Positions 40,405 to 47,853 of a stretch of 47,853 bases of DNA are shown piece by piece. Within the stretch, counting starts at the first letter, position 1, and each line of letters begins with the position of its first letter. The position numbers were made by a program, and so were the translations under genes. Source of the DNA: Alphaproteobacteria bacterium UBA6187. GTDB lineage: Bacteria > Pseudomonadota > Alphaproteobacteria > Rickettsiales > UBA6187. A model generated the notes under the pieces. It was not told where the DNA came from. It saw only the letters and a program-made list of their open reading frames with translations, and made no database searches. The DNA lies in the NCBI GenBank assembly GCA_002422795.1, contig DITJ01000092.1, forward strand, positions 1-47,853. The letters are read 5' to 3'.

Positions 40405-40530
40405 ATACTATTCTTAATCTAATTGCCCGCTTCGTCGCTCTGCGGTCTCGGTGTGCTAACGTATGTTTAATACGCTGCGCGCGCCCTCGCCTTGCACTCC
40501 TAGCGGATCAATTGATAAGGAAATGGTATT
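40405..40530. repeat. Long palindromic element, ATACC-ended family, copy 3
   Basis: The right end complements to AATACCATTTCCTTATC followed by CGCTAGGAGTGCAAGGCGAG, matching the other ATACC copies. The left end ATACTATTCTTAATC is diverged. The tip is AACGTATGTTTAATACG. It lies between aspS and the glycosyltransferase gene. Confidence 0.7.
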
Positions 40531-40558
40531 AGGCTTTTGAAAACTATAAGTAAAAAAT

Positions 40559-42571
40559 ATGAATATAACCGTGCAAAATAATCTCACCGCCGAACATCAA
40601 GCCTGCCTTGCATTATACAGGCAAAATAAAATTGCTGAATGTTTTCCCCGCGTGCGCGCCCTAAGGCAATTATACCCTGATAATACCGATCTTAAATATC
40701 TTGCTGGCCTTTGTCGCCTTGGGCTTAATATGCTCGATGAAGCTGAATATTTATTTAAGGATTGCTTAAGAACTGTAAAAACAAGTGCAGAATTATTCTG
40801 CAACCTTGGCGTTGTGTGCGATAAGAAAGATAAAATGGAAGAGGCTATTGCAGCCTATAGGAATACGTTACAACTAAATCCCAATCATATTACTGCACTA
40901 AATAACCTGGGCAATATTTATAATAAAATTGGGAATAATATTAAGGCCTTGGAATATTTTAATAAAATTGTAAGTATTGGTAATGCTCCTTATTATATAT
41001 ATAATAATATTGCACTGGTTTATAAAAAACTTGGTTTGTTACAAGAAGCCTGTAAGGCAATTAATAAAGCATTGGAATCCAAGCCTGAGGATTACCAACC
41101 TTATAATAATGCCGCTGTAATTTCTGCCGCTATGGGTAATAAAAAAGATGCTATGCGCTGTTATGAACAGGCTTATAAATATGCTTCTGGCAATGCACAG
41201 ATAATTTTTGAATATGCGGAATTATGTAATGCTGTCTGTGATTGGGATAAATATGCGGAATTAACCAAGCAACTTGATACGCTGCTTGCCTCGGGGCATG
41301 AATTAAAAGTAACCCCGCCTATGGGCAATATCCAAAGAAACATAAATCCAAAAGAAAATCTTGAGTGCGCTATAAGATATACGAATTTCCTATCTAGAGG
41401 CATTCTGGCAGCTAATACTCGATATAGCCATGAAGGCAGGAAACAGCATAATGGTAGAATCCGGATAGGTTATTTATCTTCTGATATAAAAGACCACCCG
41501 GTTGCACATTTAATGCGCGGTGTTTTCAAGCACCATAACAAAGAGGAGTTCGAAACATTCCTTTATACATCCAGTGAAATCCATCCTAATGATAAAAGCG
41601 GCTACCGTGAAGATATATTACCTTGCTTTGAGCATGTTATAGATATCAGGAACACATCTAATATTGATGTCGCTAAGAAAATATATGACGACCAGATTGA
41701 TATTATAATCGATTTAAATGGACATACCGGACTTTCCCGGCTTGAAGCACTTGCCCTTAAACCAGCCCCGGTGCAAATCAGCTATATAGGTTTTATAGGC
41801 AGCATGGGAGCAGATTTTATTGATTATGTTATCTGCGATGAAATTGTAACGCCACCAGACCAGCAGCAGTTTTATACTGAAAAATTCCTTTATATGCCAA
41901 ATTGCTACCAAGCAAATGATGATACTTTAAAAATATCAGATATAGAAACCACCAGGGCTGAGCAGGGCCTGCCGGAAAAAGCTTTCGTATTTTGTTCCTT
42001 TAACCAGACATATAAAATCGAGCCTGTACTCTTCCAAAGATGGATGAATATATTAAAACGCGTGGATAACAGCGTATTATGGATTTATAAAGGCAGCATA
42101 TTTTTTGCAGATAACCTTGCCAAAGAAAATTTAATTAGCCATGCCAAGGCGGCAGGTGTTGACCCTGCAAGGCTTATATTTGTGGAAGGCATTATCATAG
42201 ATAAGCACTTAAAGCGCGTGGGGCTTGCTGATCTGGCGCTGGATACAAGGATATATAACGGCGGAACCGTAACCAGCCAGACATTATGGGCGGGAGTTCC
42301 GGTATTAACCATTAAAGGCGGCCACTTTGCTTCCAGAATGGCCGCAAGTATAATGACGGCAATCGGAATGCCTGAGCTTATCACAAATACGCTGGACGAA
42401 TATGAGGATTTAGCAGTAAAAATAGCAACTACAAAAGGTGCCGCTAAAAGGCTTAAAAACAAGTTACTTAAGAATAAAGCTACATATCCATTATTTAATA
42501 CTAAGCAATTCACTAAGGATATGGAGCAGTTATTCAAGAATGTTTGGAATGATTATTTGGCTAAGAATTAG
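40559..42571 (+). CDS. TPR / GT41 (O-GlcNAc transferase, SPINDLY-like) glycosyltransferase
   Basis: A soluble 670-aa glycosyltransferase. The N-terminal ~240 residues hold repeated TPR helices (e.g. AIAAYRNTLQLNPNHITALNN, about 100-120). The C-terminal half is the GT41 catalytic region: HPVAHLMRGVFKHH (about 312), DLNGHTGLSR (about 385), PVQISYIGFIGSMG and YNGGTVTSQTLWAGVPVLT (near 567). Bacterial members modify protein Ser/Thr, in some cases flagellin or adhesins; here the acceptor is unknown. No Shine-Dalgarno is seen before the ATG. It is monocistronic, with palindromic repeats upstream. Confidence 0.92.
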   Translation: MNITVQNNLTAEHQACLALYRQNKIAECFPRVRALRQLYPDNTDLKYLAGLCRLGLNMLDEAEYLFKDCLRTVKTSAELFCNLGVVCDKKDKMEEAIAAYRNTLQLNPNHITALNNLGNIYNKIGNNIKALEYFNKIVSIGNAPYYIYNNIALVYKKLGLLQEACKAINKALESKPEDYQPYNNAAVISAAMGNKKDAMRCYEQAYKYASGNAQIIFEYAELCNAVCDWDKYAELTKQLDTLLASGHELKVTPPMGNIQRNINPKENLECAIRYTNFLSRGILAANTRYSHEGRKQHNGRIRIGYLSSDIKDHPVAHLMRGVFKHHNKEEFETFLYTSSEIHPNDKSGYREDILPCFEHVIDIRNTSNIDVAKKIYDDQIDIIIDLNGHTGLSRLEALALKPAPVQISYIGFIGSMGADFIDYVICDEIVTPPDQQQFYTEKFLYMPNCYQANDDTLKISDIETTRAEQGLPEKAFVFCSFNQTYKIEPVLFQRWMNILKRVDNSVLWIYKGSIFFADNLAKENLISHAKAAGVDPARLIFVEGIIIDKHLKRVGLADLALDTRIYNGGTVTSQTLWAGVPVLTIKGGHFASRMAASIMTAIGMPELITNTLDEYEDLAVKIATTKGAAKRLKNKLLKNKATYPLFNTKQFTKDMEQLFKNVWNDYLAKN

Positions 42572-42766
42572 TATAGTGAATTTGAATATTATACTAAAAG
42601 TAGCATTGGTTGCATCTCAAATAAGCCGACAGGAGTATCCATCTATGCTAGCTGTATTATTTTGACGCAATTATACTTTTCAGGCCTATATTAATAATGA
42701 CTAATCATAAATAATAATGTAAATTAATTAATTATTAACTTGGTTTTGATCTCCGCATTAAGAGTT

Positions 42767-42779
42767 GTGAAAATTTCAC
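42767..42779. promoter_or_regulatory. Palindrome upstream of the XRE regulator gene (operator candidate)
   Basis: GTGAAA-A-TTTCAC is a perfect 6-bp inverted repeat with a 1-bp centre, about 88 bp before the regulator's start. A weak TTGAGA/TTTTAT pair lies between it and the gene. Its size suits an HTH dimer, but no second copy was found in the window. Confidence 0.35.
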
Positions 42780-42866
42780 TTGCGCAACCACAATGTAAAA
42801 TGGTTAATGTTGAGAAACTTTATCAAGTTATATTTTTATTAATTAATTAAGAATGTTGTAGTTATT

Positions 42867-43340
42867 ATGGAATCGCATCCTGTAGATATTTATGTAGGAA
42901 AAAAACTAAGGTCCCGCCGGACTCTCCTTGGCAAAAGCCAGGAAGAGATTGGGACAGCCGTGGGGGTTACCTTCCAGCAAATTCAGAAATACGAGCGCGG
43001 AATGAACCGGGTTGGTTCAAGCCGTTTATATGAATTTGCGAACTTGCTTGGTATTAGCGTGTCTTACTTTTTTGAAGGCTTTGAAGAAAGCAGTCGTAGC
43101 GCTAGCGGCAATACGGAAAGTTCAGCACTTGCTGAAGGAAACGCGCCATTTGAATACGAAGAACTTGATAATAAGGAAGTATTATCACTAGTACGTGCTT
43201 ATTATGGTATATCCAATTCGAATGTACGCAAAAAAATTCTATCGCTTATGAAATCGCTTTCAGCTGAAAAAGAGGAATACGGTGAAGATTCTTCTAATAA
43301 AGCAAACGCATCTGAAAGTAAGAAACTAGCAAGCGTATAA
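42867..43340 (+). CDS. XRE-family transcriptional regulator
   Basis: A 157-aa protein with an N-terminal Cro/C1 HTH (about 10-66: VGKKLRSRRTLLGKSQEEIGTAVGVTFQQIQKYERG). The linker is acidic and Ser-rich, and the C-terminal helical region (LDNKEVLSLVRAYYGISNSNVRKKILSLMKSL) is typical of a widespread alphaproteobacterial HTH subgroup. Probably a dimeric repressor; regulon unknown. Its upstream region is AT-rich with a palindrome at 42767-42779, so autoregulation is plausible. Confidence 0.92.
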   Translation: MESHPVDIYVGKKLRSRRTLLGKSQEEIGTAVGVTFQQIQKYERGMNRVGSSRLYEFANLLGISVSYFFEGFEESSRSASGNTESSALAEGNAPFEYEELDNKEVLSLVRAYYGISNSNVRKKILSLMKSLSAEKEEYGEDSSNKANASESKKLASV

Positions 43341-43352
43341 TATAGTTATAGT

Positions 43353-43390
43353 TTCAATGCCGCCAGCCTTAAAGGCTATGCGGCATTGAA
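43353..43390 (+). terminator. Hairpin after the XRE gene (terminator-like)
   Basis: An 11-bp stem TTCAATGCCGC/GCGGCATTGAA with an inner AGCCTT/AAGGCT stem. Only a short T-stretch (GCTTTG) follows, so it may stabilise the 3' end as much as terminate. Confidence 0.5.
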
Positions 43391-43458
43391 GCTTTGATAC
43401 CTACCTGTTGCCCATGGCAATTACATTTAAAACTTTTCTTTTATAATTATCTAACCGT

Positions 43459-43548
43459 CCGTCATTGCAAGCCACTTCGTTGCGCGGCAATCCAGAAAAT
43501 ATTACTGAAATATACGGCTTGTTGTTATTTAGTCTGGATTACCATGAC
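43459..43548. repeat. CCGTCATTGCAAGC...ATGAC intergenic palindrome
   Basis: CCGTCATTGCAAGCCACTTCG with GCGGCAATCCAG on the left and CTGGATTACCATGAC on the right. It is the same family as the outer arms of the nested stack at 27740 and 28352. Confidence 0.7.
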
Positions 43549-43725
43549 CTGTTGCCATTCAAATACATTTTCTATATATAATACTAGCAATAAGTAGGTT
43601 GCCTCAAAAAGGAGGTATCGTAGCGTTGTGTAAGATGCGCGACTCACTTAAACTGGATTAATTCGGATTATCAAATAAAGATGACCGGGAAATGATTATC
43701 TTAAAAATTATTATAGACTAAGAAA

Positions 43726-44373
43726 ATGTCAGAAAAAATTATATTAGCCGTACCAAAAGGACGAATACTCGAAGAGCTTTCCCCGCTTATGAGTAAAGCA
43801 GATATTATACCTGAAGCAGCCTTTTTTGATAAAAACTCACGTTTATTACAGTTTAAAACCAACCATAAGAACCTGGATATAATAAGGGTGCGCAGTTTTG
43901 ATGTTGCCACTTTTGTAGCCTTTGGCGCAGCAAGCATTGGGGTTGCGGGCAGTGATGTGCTGGCTGAGTTCGATAGCCCGGAAATATATGCACCGCTAAA
44001 CCTTGGTATAGGCAAATGCCGCATGTCTATTGCAGCCACGCGCGATATCGCTGAAAGCGAAGATATCTCGCGCTGGAGCCATGTGCGCGTTGCTACAAAA
44101 TATCCAAACACCACCAGGAAATATTTTTCCGAACATGGCATACAGGCCGAATGCATAAAACTTAGCGGCGCAATGGAACTTGCACCAAAACTTGGGTTAT
44201 GCCGAAGAATAGTGGATTTAGTATCAAGTGGCCGCACTTTGCAGGAAAACGGTCTGGTTGAAATGGAAAAAATTGCCGATGTGGTTTCCTGCCTTATAGT
44301 AAACCGCACCGCCTTTAAAACTCGCGCAAATGAAATAAGCCCTATTATCGAAGCATTCAGGGGAGCTTTGTAA
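43726..44373 (+). CDS. hisG: ATP phosphoribosyltransferase, short form (HisG-S)
   Basis: First step of histidine biosynthesis: ATP plus PRPP gives phosphoribosyl-ATP. At 215 aa it is the short form, lacking the C-terminal regulatory domain. Signatures: ILAVPKGRILEELSPLM, the IGVAGSDVLAEF segment, and the PRPP-binding region RIVDLVSSGRTLQENGL. Short HisG normally needs HisZ as activator and histidine sensor; no hisZ is in this window. The stop codon overlaps the hisD start by 1 bp. Confidence 0.96.
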   Translation: MSEKIILAVPKGRILEELSPLMSKADIIPEAAFFDKNSRLLQFKTNHKNLDIIRVRSFDVATFVAFGAASIGVAGSDVLAEFDSPEIYAPLNLGIGKCRMSIAATRDIAESEDISRWSHVRVATKYPNTTRKYFSEHGIQAECIKLSGAMELAPKLGLCRRIVDLVSSGRTLQENGLVEMEKIADVVSCLIVNRTAFKTRANEISPIIEAFRGAL

Positions 44374-45671
44374 TGGTAAAAGTTTTCAACACAAAATCCA
44401 CAAAGCTAGATGTTATAATGGATGTGGTGCATACCCTTGGCACAACGGCTATTACAAATGCAACAGCTTCCGTGCGCAGTATCATCAGCGACGTTAAAGA
44501 AAATGGCGATGCCGCAATAATAAAATATACAAACCAGTTCGATCGTCTGAATATTAAATCAATAGAAGAGCTTAAAGTTACAGAACAAGAAATAAATGCA
44601 GCTTTTAATTCCTGCTCTAAAGATTTAATTGCGGCTCTCGAATTTGCAGCAAAACGCATAGAAGCTTACCACATAAAACAAATGCCTGCTGATTTTGATT
44701 ATATTGATGATGATGGGGTTAGGCTTGGCAATTTATGGAAGCCACTGCGCATTGCCGGATTATATGTTCCCGGCGGCACAGCAACATATCCAAGCTCAGT
44801 GCTTATGAACGCCATTCCTGCGCGCGTTGCAGGGGTGAAAGAGCTTATAATGGTAACGCCAACTCCAGATAACCTGCTTAACCCTGCGGTACTTGCGGCT
44901 GCAAGAATTGCCGGGGTTACTGAAATTTATAAAATTGGCGGGGCGCAAGCCATTGCAGCTTTAGCCCTTCCCGGCAATTCCCTGCCAGTTGCCGATAAAA
45001 TAGTGGGCCCAGGAAACGCTTATGTTGCTGCTGCAAAGCGTGAGCTTTCCAGCGTTGTTGGCATAGATATGATTGCAGGGCCTTCAGAAATACTGGTGGT
45101 ATCTGATAATAAAACCAGTCCTGCCTGGATTGCCGCCGATTTGCTTTCACAGGCCGAGCATGATGAAAATGCACAAAGCATATTAATTACCGATGATGAA
45201 AATTATGCAAATGCAGTAATTGCGGCAGCAGAAGAGCATCTTGCCACACTGCCACGTGCAGTCATTGCCAGGAAAAGCTGGGAAAATAAGGGTGTGGTAA
45301 TAATAGACCCAGGATTTAGCAATGCCATAAGGTTAATTAATCATATTGCACCTGAACATCTTGAACTAGCCGTTGATAATGCCGAAGAAATGGCAAAAGA
45401 GGTAACAAATGCCGGGGCGATTTTCCTTGGCCGCTATACACCTGAAGCCATCGGGGATTATACCGCGGGCCCAAGTCACGTATTGCCTACATCTGGAACA
45501 GCGCGCTTTGCTTCGGGTCTTTCTGTTTATGATTTCTTAAAACGCGTATCATTAATTGAATGCACGCAAGCATCTTTCTTACGTCTTGCCACTCACACTG
45601 CTAACCTGGCAGATAGCGAGGGATTAGGCGCGCATGCTCTTTCGGTAAGGGTTAGGAATATAGCAGTTTGA
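44373..45671 (+). CDS. hisD: Histidinol dehydrogenase
   Basis: Last two oxidation steps of histidine biosynthesis (histidinol to histidine), Zn- and NAD-dependent. Signatures: LYVPGGTATYPSSVLMNAIPA, VADKIVGPGNAYVAAAKREL, AGPSEILVVSD, LSQAEHDENAQS (zinc-ligand region) and NHIAPEHLEL (catalytic Glu/His). Length 432 aa. Joined to hisG by a TAATG overlap; a hisG-hisD pair away from the main his operon is common in Alphaproteobacteria. Confidence 0.97.
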   Translation: MVKVFNTKSTKLDVIMDVVHTLGTTAITNATASVRSIISDVKENGDAAIIKYTNQFDRLNIKSIEELKVTEQEINAAFNSCSKDLIAALEFAAKRIEAYHIKQMPADFDYIDDDGVRLGNLWKPLRIAGLYVPGGTATYPSSVLMNAIPARVAGVKELIMVTPTPDNLLNPAVLAAARIAGVTEIYKIGGAQAIAALALPGNSLPVADKIVGPGNAYVAAAKRELSSVVGIDMIAGPSEILVVSDNKTSPAWIAADLLSQAEHDENAQSILITDDENYANAVIAAAEEHLATLPRAVIARKSWENKGVVIIDPGFSNAIRLINHIAPEHLELAVDNAEEMAKEVTNAGAIFLGRYTPEAIGDYTAGPSHVLPTSGTARFASGLSVYDFLKRVSLIECTQASFLRLATHTANLADSEGLGAHALSVRVRNIAV

Positions 45672-45729
45672 CTTTACATCTGGACATAATTATGAAAACT
45701 CTAAAGTATTGTCATCCCGGAACCTATAA

Positions 45730-46611
45730 TTAACAACACCTAAGGATAGCCGCAACAATATCTTTTATAAGATAAGCCGTGATATTATCTTTATCAAGGT
45801 GGTGGTTATACTCGGCTATTTCCAGAGCAAGCAGGCTTTCTTTATATCCGGAAAGGCTGCTTTGCACCGCTTCTATAAATTCATTTTTAAGAATACCGCC
45901 AGCCTCCGTCGTTCCCGTGCCAGGCGCATCTGCAGGGTCGAACCCATCAACATCGATACTAATGCCAAACCCTGCTGTATGAGCAGATGCTATTTTCACA
46001 GCCTCCAGCATAACATTATTTAAACCACGCGCACGCACTTCATCCATCATAAATACTTTAGCGCCTAATTTATCCAGCAATGCCGCTTCTTCCGCCTCAA
46101 AACTACGCACACCTATAAGGCAAAGCTGGTATGGTACAATTACAGGCTTTCCAAGGGTTATGTCGGTTAGCACATCATTCCCATAACCTAATAAATACGA
46201 AATAGGCATACCATGCACATTGCTGCTATGTGAGGTTTCGGATGTATGCGAATCCATATGCGCATCAATCCATATAAGCCCAAGTTTGCGGCGCGTATGC
46301 AAACTATCGGCAACCCCAGCCCATGTTCCGATTGCCATGGAATGGTCACCACCGATTGTTATTGGGAACCCACCGGATTTAAGCACATCCTGCACCTGGT
46401 TTTTAAGGTTAAAACAGTGCTGCACTACATTTGATATATCATCAAGATTCTTTCCCTTAACCTCTATATCATCAAGCCACCGCGCCTCTAATTCATCAGA
46501 TTTAAGTGCTTCTGCCAGACCTAACCTACGCAAATAACCGGGCGCATCCCTGCAAGACTGGTTCTTTGCACCAGAGCCGCATGAATATGGTATCAGGGAG
46601 ATTCTTTGCAT
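45730..46611 (-). CDS. rocF: Arginase
   Basis: Hydrolyses L-arginine to L-ornithine and urea. Manganese ligands visible: His90 (ITIGGDHS), Asp116/His118/Asp120 (WIDAHMDSH) and Asp220/Asp222 (SIDVDGFDP). The TSHSSNVHGMP segment matches the arginase substrate loop, favouring arginase over agmatinase. Length 293 aa. It lies 1 bp downstream of the ornithine aminotransferase gene, forming a two-gene arginine breakdown operon. Confidence 0.95.
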   Translation of the reverse strand: MQRISLIPYSCGSGAKNQSCRDAPGYLRRLGLAEALKSDELEARWLDDIEVKGKNLDDISNVVQHCFNLKNQVQDVLKSGGFPITIGGDHSMAIGTWAGVADSLHTRRKLGLIWIDAHMDSHTSETSHSSNVHGMPISYLLGYGNDVLTDITLGKPVIVPYQLCLIGVRSFEAEEAALLDKLGAKVFMMDEVRARGLNNVMLEAVKIASAHTAGFGISIDVDGFDPADAPGTGTTEAGGILKNEFIEAVQSSLSGYKESLLALEIAEYNHHLDKDNITAYLIKDIVAAILRCC

Positions 46612-46612
46612 T

Positions 46613-47824
46613 TTATCCCTCTGCCTCCACTTCCTTCAAAGTTTTTATAATTACCTCTAAAACCTCATCAAGGATTTCCTTTGTAATTATAAGAGGCGGG
46701 GCAAGGCGAACTATTGTTTCATGGGTTTCTTTTGTAAGTACGCCATTTTCCATAAGCCTTTCGCATACATGCCGTGCGGATGCGTATTTTTTATCAATCT
46801 CCATGCCTATCCATAGCCCGCGCCCACGCACGGTTTTTATCAGTTTGCTATCAATTTTTTGCAAGCGCTCAAGCAGGTATTCCCCAAGCTTTTGGCTATT
46901 TTCTACCAATCCTTCATCTTCTAAGATATCCAGAGCCTCCATAGCAATCGCGCAGGCAAGCGGATTTCCGCCAAAGGTGGAACCGTGGCTGCCGGGCTTG
47001 AATAATTCCATCACTTCTTTTTTTGCAAGGAATGCTGAAACCGGCATAACACCGCCGCCAAGTGCCTTGCCTAAGATTAACCCATCCGGCGCATCTATTT
47101 CATGTTCAAAGGCAAACATTTTCCCGGTGCGCCCCAGGCCGCTTTGTATTTCATCCAATATGAATAAAACATTATTTTTCTTGCAGATTTTCTGCACCTT
47201 CTTTAACCAACCATCTTCTGGAATGATTATACCGCCCTCGCCTTGGATAGGCTCCACCAGAAAAGCGCAGGTGTTTTCGTCAATTGCTGCTTCCAGCGCG
47301 TCAGCATCGCCATAAGGGATAGTTTCAAAACCAGGGGTAAGTGGCCCGAAATTTTCTTTATACCCGGCTTCACTTGAAAAGCTGATAATCGTGGTGGTAC
47401 GCCCATGGAAATTATTTTCCACAACGATAATTTTCGCCTTGTTTTTCTTTATTCCTTTAACTTTATAACCCCATAAACGCGCCGCCTTTATTGCGGTTTC
47501 TACCGCTTCTGCGCCACTATTCATCGGTAATCCCATATCCATACCGGATAAGGCGCATAATTTTTCCATGAAAGGTGCAAGTTTTTCCGAGTGGAAGGCG
47601 CGGGATATAACACATAATGTTTGTGCCTGCTTATTTAAGGCACCAACAATCCTTGGGTGGCAATGACCGTGGCTTACCGCTGAATATGCGCTCATCATAT
47701 CTATATATTGCTTGCCCGATTCATCCCATAATAATGCTCCTTGGCCGCGCGCCAGCACTACGGGCAATGGTGCATAATTATGCGCTGAATATTTAAGTTC
47801 TCTGGTAATTATCTGGTTTGGCAT
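46613..47824 (-). CDS. rocD: Ornithine aminotransferase
   Basis: PLP enzyme transferring the delta-amino group of ornithine to 2-oxoglutarate, giving glutamate-5-semialdehyde. Class III aminotransferase signatures: the N-terminal YSAHNYAPLPVVLARGQG, NSGAEAVETAIKAAR, NNFHGRTTT, ILDEIQSGLGRTGKMFA and the PLP lysine in LILGKALGGGVMP. Length 403 aa. A strong AGGAGG lies upstream of the ATG, complementary to 47830-47836. With rocF it converts arginine to a glutamate/proline precursor. Confidence 0.96.
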   Translation of the reverse strand: MPNQIITRELKYSAHNYAPLPVVLARGQGALLWDESGKQYIDMMSAYSAVSHGHCHPRIVGALNKQAQTLCVISRAFHSEKLAPFMEKLCALSGMDMGLPMNSGAEAVETAIKAARLWGYKVKGIKKNKAKIIVVENNFHGRTTTIISFSSEAGYKENFGPLTPGFETIPYGDADALEAAIDENTCAFLVEPIQGEGGIIIPEDGWLKKVQKICKKNNVLFILDEIQSGLGRTGKMFAFEHEIDAPDGLILGKALGGGVMPVSAFLAKKEVMELFKPGSHGSTFGGNPLACAIAMEALDILEDEGLVENSQKLGEYLLERLQKIDSKLIKTVRGRGLWIGMEIDKKYASARHVCERLMENGVLTKETHETIVRLAPPLIITKEILDEVLEVIIKTLKEVEAEG

Positions 47825-47853
47825 TTTAAAGCCCTCCTATTTAAGGTGGTAGC

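Larger units (their letters stand above)
43341..43725. other. Spacer between the XRE gene and hisG
   Basis: This 385-bp gap holds the terminator-like hairpin (43353-43390) and the CCGTCATTGC palindrome (43459-43548). A near-perfect Shine-Dalgarno AAGGAGGT (43609-43616) is followed 9 nt later by a TTG that opens only 11 codons. No histidine-rich leader peptide is present. Confidence 0.5.

Noticed and set aside
42572..42866. tRNA or small RNA between the glycosyltransferase and XRE genes
   Set aside because: AT-rich sequence with no cloverleaf, no GTTCGAATC-type T arm and no intrinsic terminator.
46506..47315. 269-codon plus-strand ORF opposite rocF/rocD
   Set aside because: Antisense shadow of the ornithine aminotransferase gene; Ser-rich composition typical of reverse-frame reading.

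Overview
This window looks like chromosomal DNA of an AT-rich alphaproteobacterium, probably from or near the Rickettsiales/Holosporales-type host-associated lineages. The evidence is a 23S rRNA gene with its own leader and no 16S or spacer tRNA next to it, alphaproteobacterial gene orders (ctaG-ctaE-DUF983-surf1 near thrC, tkt-gap-pgk, a DUF3035 lipoprotein beside an M16 peptidase), and intergenic DNA packed with palindromic repeats. It keeps threonine, histidine, shikimate, thiazole and arginine/ornithine genes, so it is metabolically richer than Rickettsia. The genus cannot be fixed from the sequence alone.

Layout. 1-380: 5' end of 23S rRNA (minus strand), with a boxA leader. 790-6.0 kb, plus strand: an unrecognised 474-aa protein, an RND exporter without an adaptor gene, and a small exported coiled-coil protein. 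6.2-14.7 kb, one minus-strand run: thiS, methyltransferase, recJ, a 39-codon membrane ORF, ctaG (Cox11), ctaE (Cox3), DUF983, surf1, M32 carboxypeptidase, thrC. 14.9-15.9 kb: aroQ, a small HTH regulator and a well-delimited ~184-nt structured RNA with promoter and terminator. 16.1-21.4 kb, plus strand: secF, ribF, lspA, DUF3035 lipoprotein, class-I amidotransferase-like hydrolase, M16 peptidase.

21.9-27.7 kb is a type I secretion cluster: a GH114 (polygalactosaminidase-like) enzyme with two duplicated RTX modules and no N-terminal signal, then its PrtD-like ABC exporter and HlyD-like adaptor. No TolC-like gene is nearby. 27.7-28.5 kb is a nested stack of palindromic repeats plus a consensus promoter for a possible 14-codon hydrophobic peptide. 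28.5-36.1 kb: rsmJ, a type IV prepilin-like protein, thiG, and tkt-gap-pgk. 36.6-47.8 kb: an alanine-zipper lipoprotein, rnd, aspS, a TPR/GT41 glycosyltransferase, an XRE regulator, hisG-hisD, and an arginase-ornithine aminotransferase pair.

The most unusual layer is the repeat content. There are at least four kinds: (i) 105-180 bp palindromes with conserved ends and covarying hairpin tips; (ii) an ~87 bp palindrome present twice with a compensatory base-pair change; (iii) 'word-array' palindromes, in which a short degenerate word repeated several times faces its own complement, each locus using a different word; (iv) GTCATTCC / GGATCCCCGC-type intergenic palindromes, several nested inside one another. 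Word arrays also enter proteins: one lies in frame inside recJ and another encodes the C-terminal tail of SURF1. This resembles the known behaviour of Rickettsia palindromic elements. No tRNA gene, CRISPR array, transposase or prophage gene was seen.
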